Positions 46,578-57,165 of a DNA stretch of 64,000 nucleotides are shown piece by piece; within the stretch, counting starts at the first letter, position 1, and the number at the start of each line of letters is the position of its first letter. The translations under genes were made by a program, and so were the position numbers. The DNA is from Tetracladium setigerum (lineage: Eukaryota; Ascomycota; Leotiomycetes; Helotiales), in NCBI GenBank assembly GCA_031472005.1, contig PZJY01000004.1:2082556-2146555 (forward strand), read 5' to 3'. The notes beneath the pieces were generated by a model. It was not told where the DNA came from and made no database searches. It saw only the letters and a list, made by a program, of their open reading frames with translations.

Positions 46578-47659
46578 CTACTCCAGTCGCGTGTTGGGCT
46601 CCAACTCTTCCACTATCCTTTCGAAATCTGCCAACTCATCTTTTGATATTGGATAAGTGTACTCTGTAGCAGGATATGACCTACTCTTCGTCTCATCTCT
46701 GTACATCTCAATTGCTTTCAAGCTCTCCGTCCACACATCACCATACTTCTTGACGAATTTTGGAAGAAATCGGCCGGGTGGGAAGTTACCGGTCATGTCT
46801 ACTTGCACCAGGACCTGGCCAGAGCAGCCATTTCCAGCACCAATACCGATCGTGGGGATGGAGAGTTTTTTTGTAATCAAAGCAGCGACAGCTGCTGGGA
46901 TAGCTTCCAAGACGATGGCGCAACATCCTGCTTCTTGAACCGCGAGTGCATCTTCCAAAACTCTCAAAGCTCCCTCAGATGTCTTGCCTTGAACTCGGAA
47001 CCCACCGAGAGCGTTCTGTCGTTGAGGCGTGAGGCCTACATGACCAACGACGGGGATTCCAGCGGTTGTGATCTTCTTGATTGTTGGGGCCATTTCAATG
47101 CCCCCCTCAAGCTTGACACTTTGGACGCGGCCTTCTTTGATCACCCGGATGGCAGATTGAAGAGCTTGCTCCGGGGATATCTCATAGGAACCCATTGGTA
47201 AATCACCAATCTGATAGTTTTATGGTTAGGAGGAGACGGAAATAGCGGGTACGAGTTACATACAGTGAAGGCGGTTTTCGCAGCTCTAGAAACCGAGCGA
47301 CAGTGAAGTATCATTTCTTCCAGAAGGACCTCGCTTGTGTCTTCCATTCCCAAAGCCACCATGGCCAAACTGTCTCCAACCAGCACCATTTCCATACCCG
47401 CTAGGTCGGCGACATGCCCGCTGGGGAAGTCATGCGCAGTGAGCATCGTGATCGGTTCACCCTTCTTGTAAAGCGTGCGAATTGTATTGAGCGTAATCTT
47501 CTTTCGCGAACCGGCCCCTGGGGCGCCCATCGGCGAATGCGAGCTATACCTTGTCTGACATAACGCCAGGAAGGGTTTCGCAGCAGAGGAGGCCGCTGGT
47601 GAGTATTGCGACAAAAGGGCACGCGAGGCCTTCTTCATCATGGAGGACGAGGGCGACAT
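46578..47659 (-). CDS. panB: 3-methyl-2-oxobutanoate hydroxymethyltransferase (ketopantoate synthesis)
   Basis: This enzyme adds a hydroxymethyl group from 5,10-methylene-tetrahydrofolate to 2-oxoisovalerate, the first committed step to pantothenate and coenzyme A. Its substrate is the same 2-oxo acid consumed by the complex of BCKDHB. Exons are 47659-47264 and 47210-46578, with a 53-nt intron, giving 342 aa. The N-terminal ~45 residues look like a mitochondrial presequence. Family motifs are MLTAHDFPSGHVAD, VLVGDSLAMVALG, KLEGGIEMAPTI, GIPVVGHVGLTPQ and TIGIGAGNGCSGQVLV. It converges on ATG12 with 190 nt between the stops. Confidence 0.95.
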
Positions 47660-48342
47660 GGCGAAAATTGGTGGCGGTTGAGAGCGATGTGTGTGGGGCG
47701 TAGAGGGCTTTCAAGGATGGTAAACGAGAAGGAAGGAATGAGAGCCATTGTTGAGCTGAGAAATGGCTTTTTGTTTATTCACATCGTGATGAACTCTTCA
47801 TCGTTCAACTGAGCACAAGTTGGATGAACGGAGAGAGTGAGCGTATGCCTCGGCGCACACGGCCGCTTCGGGAGTGGAGTCACGGGGTTGACGGATCCTC
47901 AGATTTGGAGTTGGAACCCACCTGACCGAGCAAGAGTTTGTTAAGAGGATTGTAGGAGAAGAGCAAGACGTGGATACACATCATTCCTGTGAACTTAAAT
48001 GAGTTGAATCTGAATATTAAATATTTCAACAAAACACGTACCAACCGAGTGATTTACCGACGGCCAGAACTCTATCCAGGTCGGAAATTGCAATAAAGAA
48101 TTGAACCGAACCCCTCCAAAGTCAAGGCGCGATAACGTTCCTTATCGCTCAAAACCTCCGGTTCAACCCCCCTACCGCTCTTCTCCGTCACGACAGCACC
48201 ACCACCTCACTCGCTCCAACTTGAACCACAACCCAACGCATTTCCACCACAACGAACCTCAAATAAAACATCCAGCTCTTCGTCCAGAACACCTCCCTTT
48301 CCCTTCCTTACGAGCAAAAGGGGAAAAGACAGCAAGCCCAAG
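47660..48342. promoter_or_regulatory. Divergent promoter between panB and UBC8
   Basis: These 683 nt separate head-to-head starts. The UBC8-proximal part (48160-48330) is C- and CA-rich, typical of a fungal leader. No specific site is called. Confidence 0.4.
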
Positions 48343-49381
48343 ATGTCCAGCCCTCGACGCCGAATCGAGACTGATGTAAGTGGTCCTGGATGCGACCAAC
48401 CCTTGGACTTGCGATCGTTCGCGGACCGCAGAGATCTGAGAGACTAACTCTTTATTTTCTGCCTACAGGTCATGAAGTAGGCTTCTCCCAAAAACCTTGA
48501 AGAAGGATCACTAGCTGACCGTGACATAGGATGTATGTTATTATAGACTCCGATTCCCCGCCCCTCATATGGGATACTGACGAAAGTCCAGGTTGATGAG
48601 CGACTATGAGGTTACTCTGGTCAATGATAACAGTAGGTGGCCAAAGTATATCCTCGCAGTCTGAATATTCACTAATGCTATATCATAGTGTATGCCACAT
48701 TCTTTCGAACAATAATGCCTCGCTCACAAGTAGAACAGGCAAGAATTCTACGTCCGCTTCAAGGGCCCGGAAGAGAGTCAGTACCTGTGGAACACTGTAA
48801 CCATACAAATAAAACTAAGAAATAGCAGCGCCATTCCAAGGGGGACTTTGGAAGATCCACGTTGAACTCCCAGACCAATATCCCTACAAATCACCTAGCA
48901 TCGGATTCGTAAATCGCATCTTCCACCCAAACATTGACGAGTTGTATGTCCTCTCCCTCAATCAAAACACAACAACTAATGCCTTCCTGCGTAGGTCCGG
49001 TTCGGTTTGCCTCGATGTCATCAACCAAACCTGGTCGCCTATGTTTGATATGATTAACATATTCGAAGTTTTCCTCCCTCAACTCCTAAGATATCCCAAC
49101 CCTACCGATCCTTTGAATGGCGAAGCAGCGGCGTTATTGATGCGGGAGCCGAAGAGTTATGAGGCTAAGGTTAAGGGTGGGTTCTATATTTGATAAACGG
49201 TGGGTTATGCGGCCCGGGAATTTCGCTGATGAAAAGGGTAGAATACGTTACGAAATACGCTAGCAAGGAAGCAGCCGACGAAGCTGGAGCCGAGTCAGAC
49301 GACGACGACGACATGTCTTCGGTTGGAAGCTTTGGCGACGACGATGACGATGAGCCTGCTGGACAAATGGAAGAGGTTTAA
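48343..49381 (+). CDS. UBC8: Ubiquitin-conjugating enzyme E2 Ubc8/UBE2H, nine exons with microexons
   Basis: Ubc8 is the E2 that works with the GID/CTLH ligase, which in yeast degrades gluconeogenic enzymes. Exons I infer are 48343-48375, 48469-48476 (8 nt), 48530-48532 (3 nt), 48592-48632, 48689 (1 nt), 48739-48776, 48829-48943, 48995-49176 and 49242-49381, giving 186 aa. The resulting protein follows the family without gaps: [59 protein letters not shown], then the catalytic Cys in VCLDVINQTWSP, FLPQLLRYPNPTDPLNG and an acidic tail ending GQMEEV. Every intron has GT-AG ends and most have clear branch sites. Without the 1-nt exon the Asn-Met-Gln join is out of frame. PCK1, a typical GID-pathway gluconeogenic gene, is in the same window. 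Confidence 0.9.
48469..48476 (+). other. UBC8: UBC8 exon 2, 8-nt microexon
   Basis: The exon GTCATGAA sits between a GCCTACAG acceptor and a GTAGGC donor. It supplies Val-Met and two bases of the next Lys codon. Confidence 0.88.
48530..48532 (+). other. UBC8: UBC8 exon 3, 3-nt microexon GAT
   Basis: GAT lies between GACATAG and GTATGT. The 53-nt upstream intron has a GCTGACC branch site and the 59-nt downstream intron has ACTGACG. It completes AAG (Lys) and begins ATG (Met), matching the family KMLM or KLLM. Confidence 0.85.
48689..48689 (+). other. UBC8: UBC8 exon 5, single-nucleotide microexon T
   Basis: The T is preceded by CACTAATGCTATATCATAG (branch site plus acceptor) and followed by GTATGC (donor). 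With A from exon 4 and G from exon 6 it forms the Met codon of the conserved NDNMQEF. A single intron skipping it would shift the frame. Confidence 0.75.
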
Positions 49382-49856
49382 GAATGCAATGCTGAACTGG
49401 GAATTTCAATGGGGTCGGTGTGGCGAAAAGTGGGCAATCTGGTGGGGTATTTTTTCTGGCTCGCATACTTTACGGTGTTTATATCGGTTCACTGGCTGGC
49501 AATGGATATGGGGCGGCCTTCCCCTGGAGTCTTCGGTAAGGGACTGCATTTTTACTACTTTGCCAGGTCACATAGCGACTATTTGCGTGCGATGGGGCTT
49601 TCGGATAGACAGGTCAATATAACACCACTTTTTCTACCTAACAGAGATTCCATGCTCTTATACCTTGATGTGAATTTTCTATTCTATTTCTATATTCTTA
49701 GAAACGTTGCTCAACTTTTCTTAACATCCCCAACTCCGGACCTTTGTCAATATTGCTTTTTGTCTAATTTCATTCTTACCAAACCCAAATGATGCTAAAA
49801 CAAAACCAGTTTTACACCGAGACTCTTCAAGATATGCACCTATCCGTCTTCCGCCC
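49382..49856. other. Convergent gap between UBC8 and the MFS gene
   Basis: About 475 nt between converging genes. No coding sequence is seen. Confidence 0.4.
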
Positions 49857-51419
49857 TCATGATTCACTGACGAAATGCTGAAATACGCCGGAAGTAAAAA
49901 CCAATAACCCTCCACACACCACAAAAACTCCATCCCTATATCCCTCCCCTTCCCTAACCAGCCCGAGCGCCAACACAACAAAAACGTTTAACGGTATTCT
50001 CAGACACCCATACACCCTCGCCCTAACACCATCCTCCACAAACCTCCCCTTCAAATAGCCTACCGAAGGCCAATACATGCCCACACAAGCCTCAAAAACA
50101 CAAAAAGACCAAAACGTGGCACTTTCAGAGCGGTACAGAATGGGAATTAATAGGGACGTTGAGGCGGTAGCAAAGATAATTGTCAGGAGACGCGTATGTG
50201 AGATGAGCTGGTGTGTGGACACGACAAGGTTGAAGAGCAGGGAACCGAGCATCACGGCGGCCATGAAGGAGGCGAAGATTAGACCGAGAGGAAGGGGTGG
50301 TGAGGTTGATGAGAGGGTGGCGGATAGGGCGGGCGTCCAGAAGAAGACGAACAGATACATGGAGCCTTCGAAGAAACAGGATGCGAGACCGAGGGTGAGG
50401 ATTCGTCTATCGGTTAAGATGGTGCGGAGGACTGATTTGGCGGGGGTTGCTCCTGGGGATAGGTCGGATTGGATGCTACTTTCTTGGTGGTTGTCGCCGT
50501 AGTTTTCGGTCTGGGACGCTGTTAGTAGTGCTTCATAGTTTTGCGAGGAGATTGGGGTTAATTAGGGTATAGGGAGAAGTTGAGGGATGAATGGCTGTAT
50601 AGAATTAAGAGTACGGCGGGTCTAATGAAGGGGATATATCTTACCCAGAACATGACGATGATCCAAAACGCTATACTCAAAAGACCAGCGCTCGCCATGA
50701 ACGGTGCTCTCTTCGTACCAGTGAACTGGACAAGCCACTCGCTAGATACACCAGCACAAATAGCCACCACACTATTCAATGTGGTCATGATTCCGTAAAG
50801 ACTGCTTAAACTAGTTCCAGCCTGGTTTAATTGTCGTTTATGGAATTCGGTAACCATCCAGCTTTCAAATGCACTGTACATCAAACTTGTACTTAGCCCC
50901 CCGAAGATCCTACCGCAGAACAGGACGGGCAGTTTGGGAACAAGTGTTGAGAAGCAAGCTGTCGAGTAGGTGATGCAGAAAACAAGACATGCTGTCTTGC
51001 GGCCGTACTTGTCTGCAAATTGGCCAACAAAGTATCCAGATATCCCTCCAGACAGAAATCCCGTGGTGAATAGCAAAGCTACTGTCTTCTCATCCAGTCC
51101 AAATTGGTCCTTATATAGACTGTAAACGTAGGGGCCTGTATTTTTGAACGCAAGTCAGAAATTGGATTGGATAGGTAAGGTAGGCAGGTGAGGGAGGGGT
51201 GATTTATTGACCTTGGAGCCAGTCCGATGCCATCACTAAACAGTACACTACCAAAAACAGTCGTACAAACTGGCTTGCCTCCGCCCTCGCCTTTGGTGTC
51301 ACCACATTCGCAGTCAATGCCTTCTCCTCCGGGGAAGTATCTCGCGCTGCGTATTGCCTCCATGTCAAGACCGCACATCCTGAGATAAGGGTCAAAAACG
51401 CGGTTTGGTAGAAATGCAT
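49857..51419 (-). CDS. MFS transporter, MFSD5-type (molybdate-anion transporter family)
   Basis: The product is a polytopic membrane protein of the major facilitator superfamily, closest in sequence signature to MFSD5/MoT2, which imports molybdate in algae and animals. Exons are 51419-51212, 51135-50645 and 50510-49857, giving 450 aa. The family's long first helix and cytosolic linker precede ASDWLQGPYVYSLYKDQFGL, followed by GYFVGQFADKYGRK (MFS loop 2-3), GGLSTSLMYSAFESWMV and, in the second half, FFEGSMYLFVFFWTPAL and FEACVGMYWPSVGYLKG. Intron 1 starts with a weak GTCAAT. Intron 2 is 134 nt. Molybdate as the substrate is inferred from family only. Confidence 0.85.
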
Positions 51420-51946
51420 CGTGATGACAGATTGAAAGGTATATATAAATTCAATCGAGCTTCCCGCGCTACAACAAATGGAAATAAGATCAAGCACAAT
51501 CTTAACGTGAACCAAAAACCAATGAACAAGAGGAAAGAAAGATGAGGATGTGAAGTAAGGTTAATGGTAAGGTTGAGAGATCGACACTGGAGGGATGTTT
51601 CAAGACTTCTTGAACTCGGACTAAATTTACTTGGACGGGTTTCCTCAAGCCCCTCCTTCTTAAAAATACAAGACGATTGATCGCTCTGTGCACTGGTGAG
51701 ACGTCAAAACACTCTTGGATAAGCGAACGAGTTTCATACCTCACTGGAGGACACCAGACAAGTTACCAAGGGAGTTGAATGGACGGGAGTCAGGTGATAG
51801 ACCGCCCTGTTAAATGCTATTCCACTTTCGGCTGACATTCTACATGGCAGAACGCGCATCATCGGTCTTCGAGGGGAACTTCTGCAATCTATTAACCTTG
51901 ACATTGTCAACCATGGACTGGTGAACAAAAGTCCTCAACCGAAGCG
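51420..51946. promoter_or_regulatory. Divergent promoter between the MFS gene and PAN2
   Basis: These 527 nt separate head-to-head starts. No gene or distinct regulatory site can be called. Confidence 0.4.
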
Positions 51947-54900
51947 ATGGATGGTGACTGGGAGGAAGTAAGTCTACCGTTTGCTGTCAAATTAGTATCT
52001 CTGCTTTACCTTTGGGCAAAAGCTTCGTGGACCTCCCCCATGCACCATAAGCAAGATAGGTTTATCAAACAGACATATGCTGATACTGGTCGGTTATAGG
52101 TTGGGCGCCTGCTCCTTCCACCCCCCGATGCGCAAGCTACCTTACCAGCCATCACAACATTTGCATTCGATACCTCCCAAGAACTTCTCTGGATTGGAAA
52201 CGGGTTGGGGCGCGTCTCCAGCTTCTACGGTACTGAACTCACCAGATACACATCCTTCAAGGCCGGGGATGGAAATGTTCGCCAGTTGCTCTTCCATGAG
52301 AAGGGAATCATTGCCCTTTGTTCGAGGAGCGTACATATGGCAATGCGGCGGGGACCTCCAATATGGCATATTGTGTACAGTTTCGTCTATTCGGTGTTAC
52401 AAAGAGCAGGCTGACTTGGCTTTCTTATAGTCACGAAGACATGACCGACCTACAATGCATGAGTTATACTTCCAAGGGAACGACCGAAATACTGGTGGCA
52501 GGATTTCAAGACCAAATGTTCACAATTGACGTAGAGAAGGGTACAATATCGAAACAGGTTGGCAGCCCCTCTTAAGTTGTAGGATTTTACTGAGGCGAGG
52601 GAATAGATTCCTGCTAGTGATCGTTACAAGATCATGAAACGGAGCCGATATATATGCGCTGCTACCGACAATGGTACCGTGGATCTCCTTGATTCCATCA
52701 CCTACAAAGTTGTCAAAACTTGGAAAGCCCACTCTTCAACCATTAACGACATGGACGCCCAGCATGATTTCATTGTTACTTGCGGCTACTCGCTTCGACA
52801 GCAGCAAACATATATTCTTGATCCATTGGTCAATGTCTTTGACCTCAAAAACTTAACATCTTTACCCCCATTCCTTTCCCAGCTGGAGCTGCCTTTGTAC
52901 GAATGCACCCACGAATGTCAACCACAAGTATAGTTGTATCACAAATCGGCCAGATGCACATAGTTGATCTAATGAACGTAAATACCAGTAACGTCAGACA
53001 AGCCAATGTGCTGAATTTCTTGACTATGGTTGAAATTGCCCCCTCCGGAGAAGCGATTGTACTTGCAGATGCCGAGTCCAATGTCCATCTCTGGGGTTCT
53101 CCATCCAGAGTTCGATTTGCAGAAATCAGTAATCCAATAGAGTTCGCAGATCCAGAAGAAACCCCAACTCATCTCGACTGGTCTGCCGAAACGTAAGTCT
53201 ATCCAGTTGGTAAAGTAGCTTCGCTAATTTTCGATAGTGGACTAAACTCCATAGGGATGCCGTATTATCGAGAACAATTGCTGTCTTCCTGGCCAAATCA
53301 TTTGGTCTTTGGTGTCGGTGCACCTCCACCAAAGATAGAAGCCCAAACCTCATCTGCTTTCAAACCTGGTGATTGGGCCCACTGGGGTACTTATGGTCAG
53401 AAAAACCCACGAAGGACGCGGAGAAATCAAGTTTCAGATACTAGGACCACCGAAAGGTCGGCAGCAAGCCTACAAGCTCCAAAGTTCCTAAGCGAGAAGG
53501 CCAGGGAAGCCGCGAACGATCCTGTTCAGGAACGAAGAATCAGTGATGTTGCCGATGCCATTGGAGCAACTGAACTTTCAGACTTGAAGGCCGAGGTTCC
53601 TGTTATGTATCGCAACGTGGAAATAAAGTACAGTAAATTTGGAGTTGACGACTTTGACTTTGGGTGGGTAGCCTTCCGCCCACACTTCAAAACATCTACT
53701 AATCTTTTAGCTTCTACAATAAAACACTATATTCAGGACTTGAGATACATATCTCGAATTCTTACGCCAACCCTTTGCTACAGGTCATGCATTTCATTCC
53801 ACTGATACGAAATCTAGCTCTCCAGCACACAGCAACGGCCTGTGTGAATGAATTATGTTTACTATGCGAACTGGGATTTCTATTTGACATGTTAGAGAAA
53901 GCTGAAGGCTCTATTTGCCAAGCTACAAACCTACTCAAGACGCTCAGCAGTCACCCACAAGGTATTTCAACTCTGAGTCGAGGCATAAACATCAAATTCT
54001 AATCCACAGCAGCGGGTCCATTGGCCTTATTAGAAGAAGATGCACCAGGGTCACCCCTAACATCTATGTTACAATCCTTGAACAGGTTTTTGATGGAAAA
54101 GATTGCACAGGACTTCAGAAGCATGCCACCACATGCCTCTACATTCGATCAAGTAATTCAGTCTCTTCCAGTCGTTCCTTCCGGCTGACTTATTTCTATA
54201 GGTTCTGGCCACTTCTGCAATTACGACAATTCGATGTACGAGTTGTCGAAATGAACATACTCGGCCAGGGAGCACGCATGTCAACGATCTCATTTACCCA
54301 CCTGTAAGTACAATCTATCGTCTAAACAAGATAAATGGTCATTGATATCCACAGAAACCCATAACCCGCAATGCAAGAGCACCAAAATGGGCTCCAACCT
54401 TTTCCCAGATCCTCAAGTTAAGCTTAGAACGTGACAACACCAGCCGCGGTTGGTGTAGTCGATGTCAGAGATACCAAAACCTCCAAACGAAAAGGACTCT
54501 ACACAGCGTCCCTGCTGTTTTGATGCTCAATGCTGTTGTGACTAGCCCTGACGCAAAACAGTTTTGGGCGACGCCCGGTTGCCTTCCTGCAGAGATTGGC
54601 ATTATCATTGACCAAGGTCAGGCGTATTGCTTCGAAGGCGACGATATAAAAACCCACATTCAGCGAGGGCTACACAACATCACTGTCTACTCATTGGTGG
54701 GACTTGTTGCAGATATTGATAGTGGACAGCACCAAAAATCCCATCTTGTTTCCTTAGTTAATGGTAAGGTTTCAGAACTACCGATACCGCTCTGACACTG
54801 ACACGTTCCAGTTGCTCACTCCCAACCAACCGCCCCTACAGAGAGTCAGTGGCACTTGTTCAATGACTTTTTGGTCAGACCAGTCAAGGCCGATGAAGCT

Positions 54901-55957
54901 TTGGGATTCAACACAGCTTGGAAAGTGCCTTCGGTCATTGCCTACCAGGCGAAAGGAGCGAATAACAGAATTGACAATTCATGGAAACAAAACTTGGATA
55001 CTTCCCTTCTGTACATGGATCACAAGTAAGTGTCCTCATACACAATATCAGAGAAGATTTGCTAACCCAACCAGCACAAATGTTGGCGAGCGAACATACA
55101 AAATGCTTCAACCCTCAGTTGAGGCACCCACAGAGGGTACCATAATCGCCCTGGACACCGAGTTCGTTGCTGTCCGACAGCCCGAAATAGAAATGAACTC
55201 CGATGGTGAACGAGAAACCATCCGCCCCATAGTCTATGCACTTGCTCGCGTATCCGTCGTTCGCGGCTCAGGGGAGAACGAAGGCCTCCCATTCATCGAC
55301 GATTACATCACTAGCAAAGAACCTATCGTCGACTACCTCACCTCTTACTCCGGCATCGTGCACGGCGATCTCGACCCCCGGCTCTCCAAGCACAACCTCG
55401 TTTCCCTCAAAATCGCATACAAAAAACTCTGGATCCTGCTCAATCTCGGCTGCAAATTCCTGGGTCATGGCCTCAAGCAAGATTTCCGCGTCACTAATAT
55501 TCACGTTCCCAAAGCGCAGATCATCGACACGATTGAATTCTTCTTCGTCAAGGCCCGCTTGCGAAAACTCTCCCTCGCTTTTCTAGCGTGGTATCTCCTC
55601 AAAGAAGATATTCAACTAGAAACACACGATAGTATTGAGGATGCGAGGACGGCGTTGAAACTTTATAGGAAATACCTCGAGTTTCAGGATGCTGGGATTT
55701 TGGAGACGATTTTGATGGATATCTACCGAACGGGCAGGGAGATGAATTATAAAGCCCCAGCGGCGAGGAAGGATGGTCTCTTGATCGAGAGGACGGAAAC
55801 GCCGCCCATTCCGGCGGATGGGCATGTGCCGCCTGCCGAGGGACCTACTACACCGGTGAGGAAAGCAGTGGTGGGCTTGACGCCCGGAACGGGCTCGTCG
55901 TTTGGTGGGTCGGTATGGACACCTGGGAAAGGATATAGCGGGTCGCCTCTGAGGTAA
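51947..55957 (+). CDS. PAN2: Pan2, catalytic subunit of the Pan2-Pan3 poly(A) nuclease (one frame break)
   Basis: Pan2 shortens mRNA poly(A) tails in the cytoplasm as a complex with Pan3. Exons inferred are 51947-51967, 52100-52374, 52431-52557, 52607-53192, 53238-53663, 53711-53961, 54010-54152, 54202-54303, 54355-54763, 54812-55025 and 55075-55957, about 1145 aa. Parts in order are an N-terminal WD40 region (ELLWIGNGLGRVSSFYG, RQLLFHEKGIIAL), a linker, an inactive ubiquitin-hydrolase-like domain (IRCTSCRNEHTRPGSTHVND) and the DEDD nuclease with LDTEF, LGHGLKQDFR and HDSIEDARTA. In exon 4 the C5 run at 52865-52869 must be C6 to join TSLPP to IPFPAGAAFVRMHP. The start of exon 7 is ambiguous by 3 nt, and the exon 2 donor (GTACAG) is weak. 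Confidence 0.93.
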
Positions 55958-57165
55958 AAAAAAGGTTGGGGGCAAGAAAGAAAGGAAGGAACGTAGAAAT
56001 AAAAAAGGGAAAGATGTCATGAGATTGGAAGAAAGAAATGAAGAAATGAAGAGATAAAAAAGAGTGTGAAAGTCAGAGAGTAGGAAGTAGATTGAGGAGA
56101 GAGAGAATACGTGTTTTTCGAGTTTTTCTAAATTCTTTTCAAACTACCTGGCACTCTCTTCGTGAAGTGTTTCTGTGCTTCGTGAGATTGCCAATACTGT
56201 ATTCATTGCACTGTCAAGTCTGTAAGTTCGAAACGAATGCTGAAGTCCTTGGTTGGTCTGTCTTCCCTCTCAGCAGTTGGAATGTTAATAAGTAAAACTT
56301 GTCAACGCAGCGTTTGTAACTTAACTTGGCTTATGAGAAGCCCATGAAATAATAGGTCTAGCTCGACCTAACCCCAACCTAGGCACCCTGTGGTTGTGTA
56401 ATGTGCTAAAGAAGAAGAAGATATAGAAATGCTCTCAGAGTGGAAGCGAGGGAATTGCCAAGAGAGAGTGTTTAAACTCTGGTCTTTGGGATGAAGGCAT
56501 GAATGGATGGAGGGTAGGGAACATTTCGAAGAACAACCTGTATGCTGCTGAGTTCATTGGGTACAGACCAAGAGTTTAAGTGCGTCCCATAACAAGCTAC
56601 ACAGGGTACAACTCGAGGTAAGATGGCTACATTGGTCAAGCGAAGCAAGGTGATGAACAGAGGTAGGTAAGTACCGCACGAAGCAGTTCTTCACTCCATC
56701 GACGAAAGGATGTCACTTCACTGCCGTGGTCGACGTGTTTTTTTTGGGGGGGGGTCTCTTGGGAAATGAAACTCCTTTCATTGTTCCTCTATTCGAGCGT
56801 CGGCCATAAGAGTGATCTTCTGTCTAGAGAGCTGACTTTCTTGTATTCCAGTATCACCACCACCTATCATCTAGGTGTTTGTTTCCATTTTGTGGTGCTA
56901 ATTCCCTCACACGCACCACCCAGCCATCGAGCAGAGCACAACGCCAAAGACCACCACCCGCCCAGCCGGAGGCCAAGTATCAAATCCCCCCCATACCCCA
57001 ACGCCACGCCTATAATCAAGAAAGGGAGCAAAATCAACATGTAAGCAATAACCGTGCAAAAAGCTCTGTAATAAGAGCGTATATATATCCGGTTGTGCAA
57101 AGCCGGATATATATGTCGCCGTCATCTGGTTCTGGATCTTCGAATCAAGACCGGCCAGACGATGT
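55958..57165. other. Convergent gap between PAN2 and the serine-rich gene
   Basis: These 1.2 kb hold 3' sequences only, as far as I can see. A T8-G9 run lies at about 56738-56754 and an inverted repeat ATATATCCGG/CCGGATATAT at about 57081-57112, which could form a hairpin. Confidence 0.45.

Noticed and set aside
9105..52870. Programmed frameshifting as the cause of the frame breaks
   Set aside because: The sites share no slippery heptamer or downstream structure pattern, and occur in unrelated genes only beside C/G runs; missed bases are simpler.
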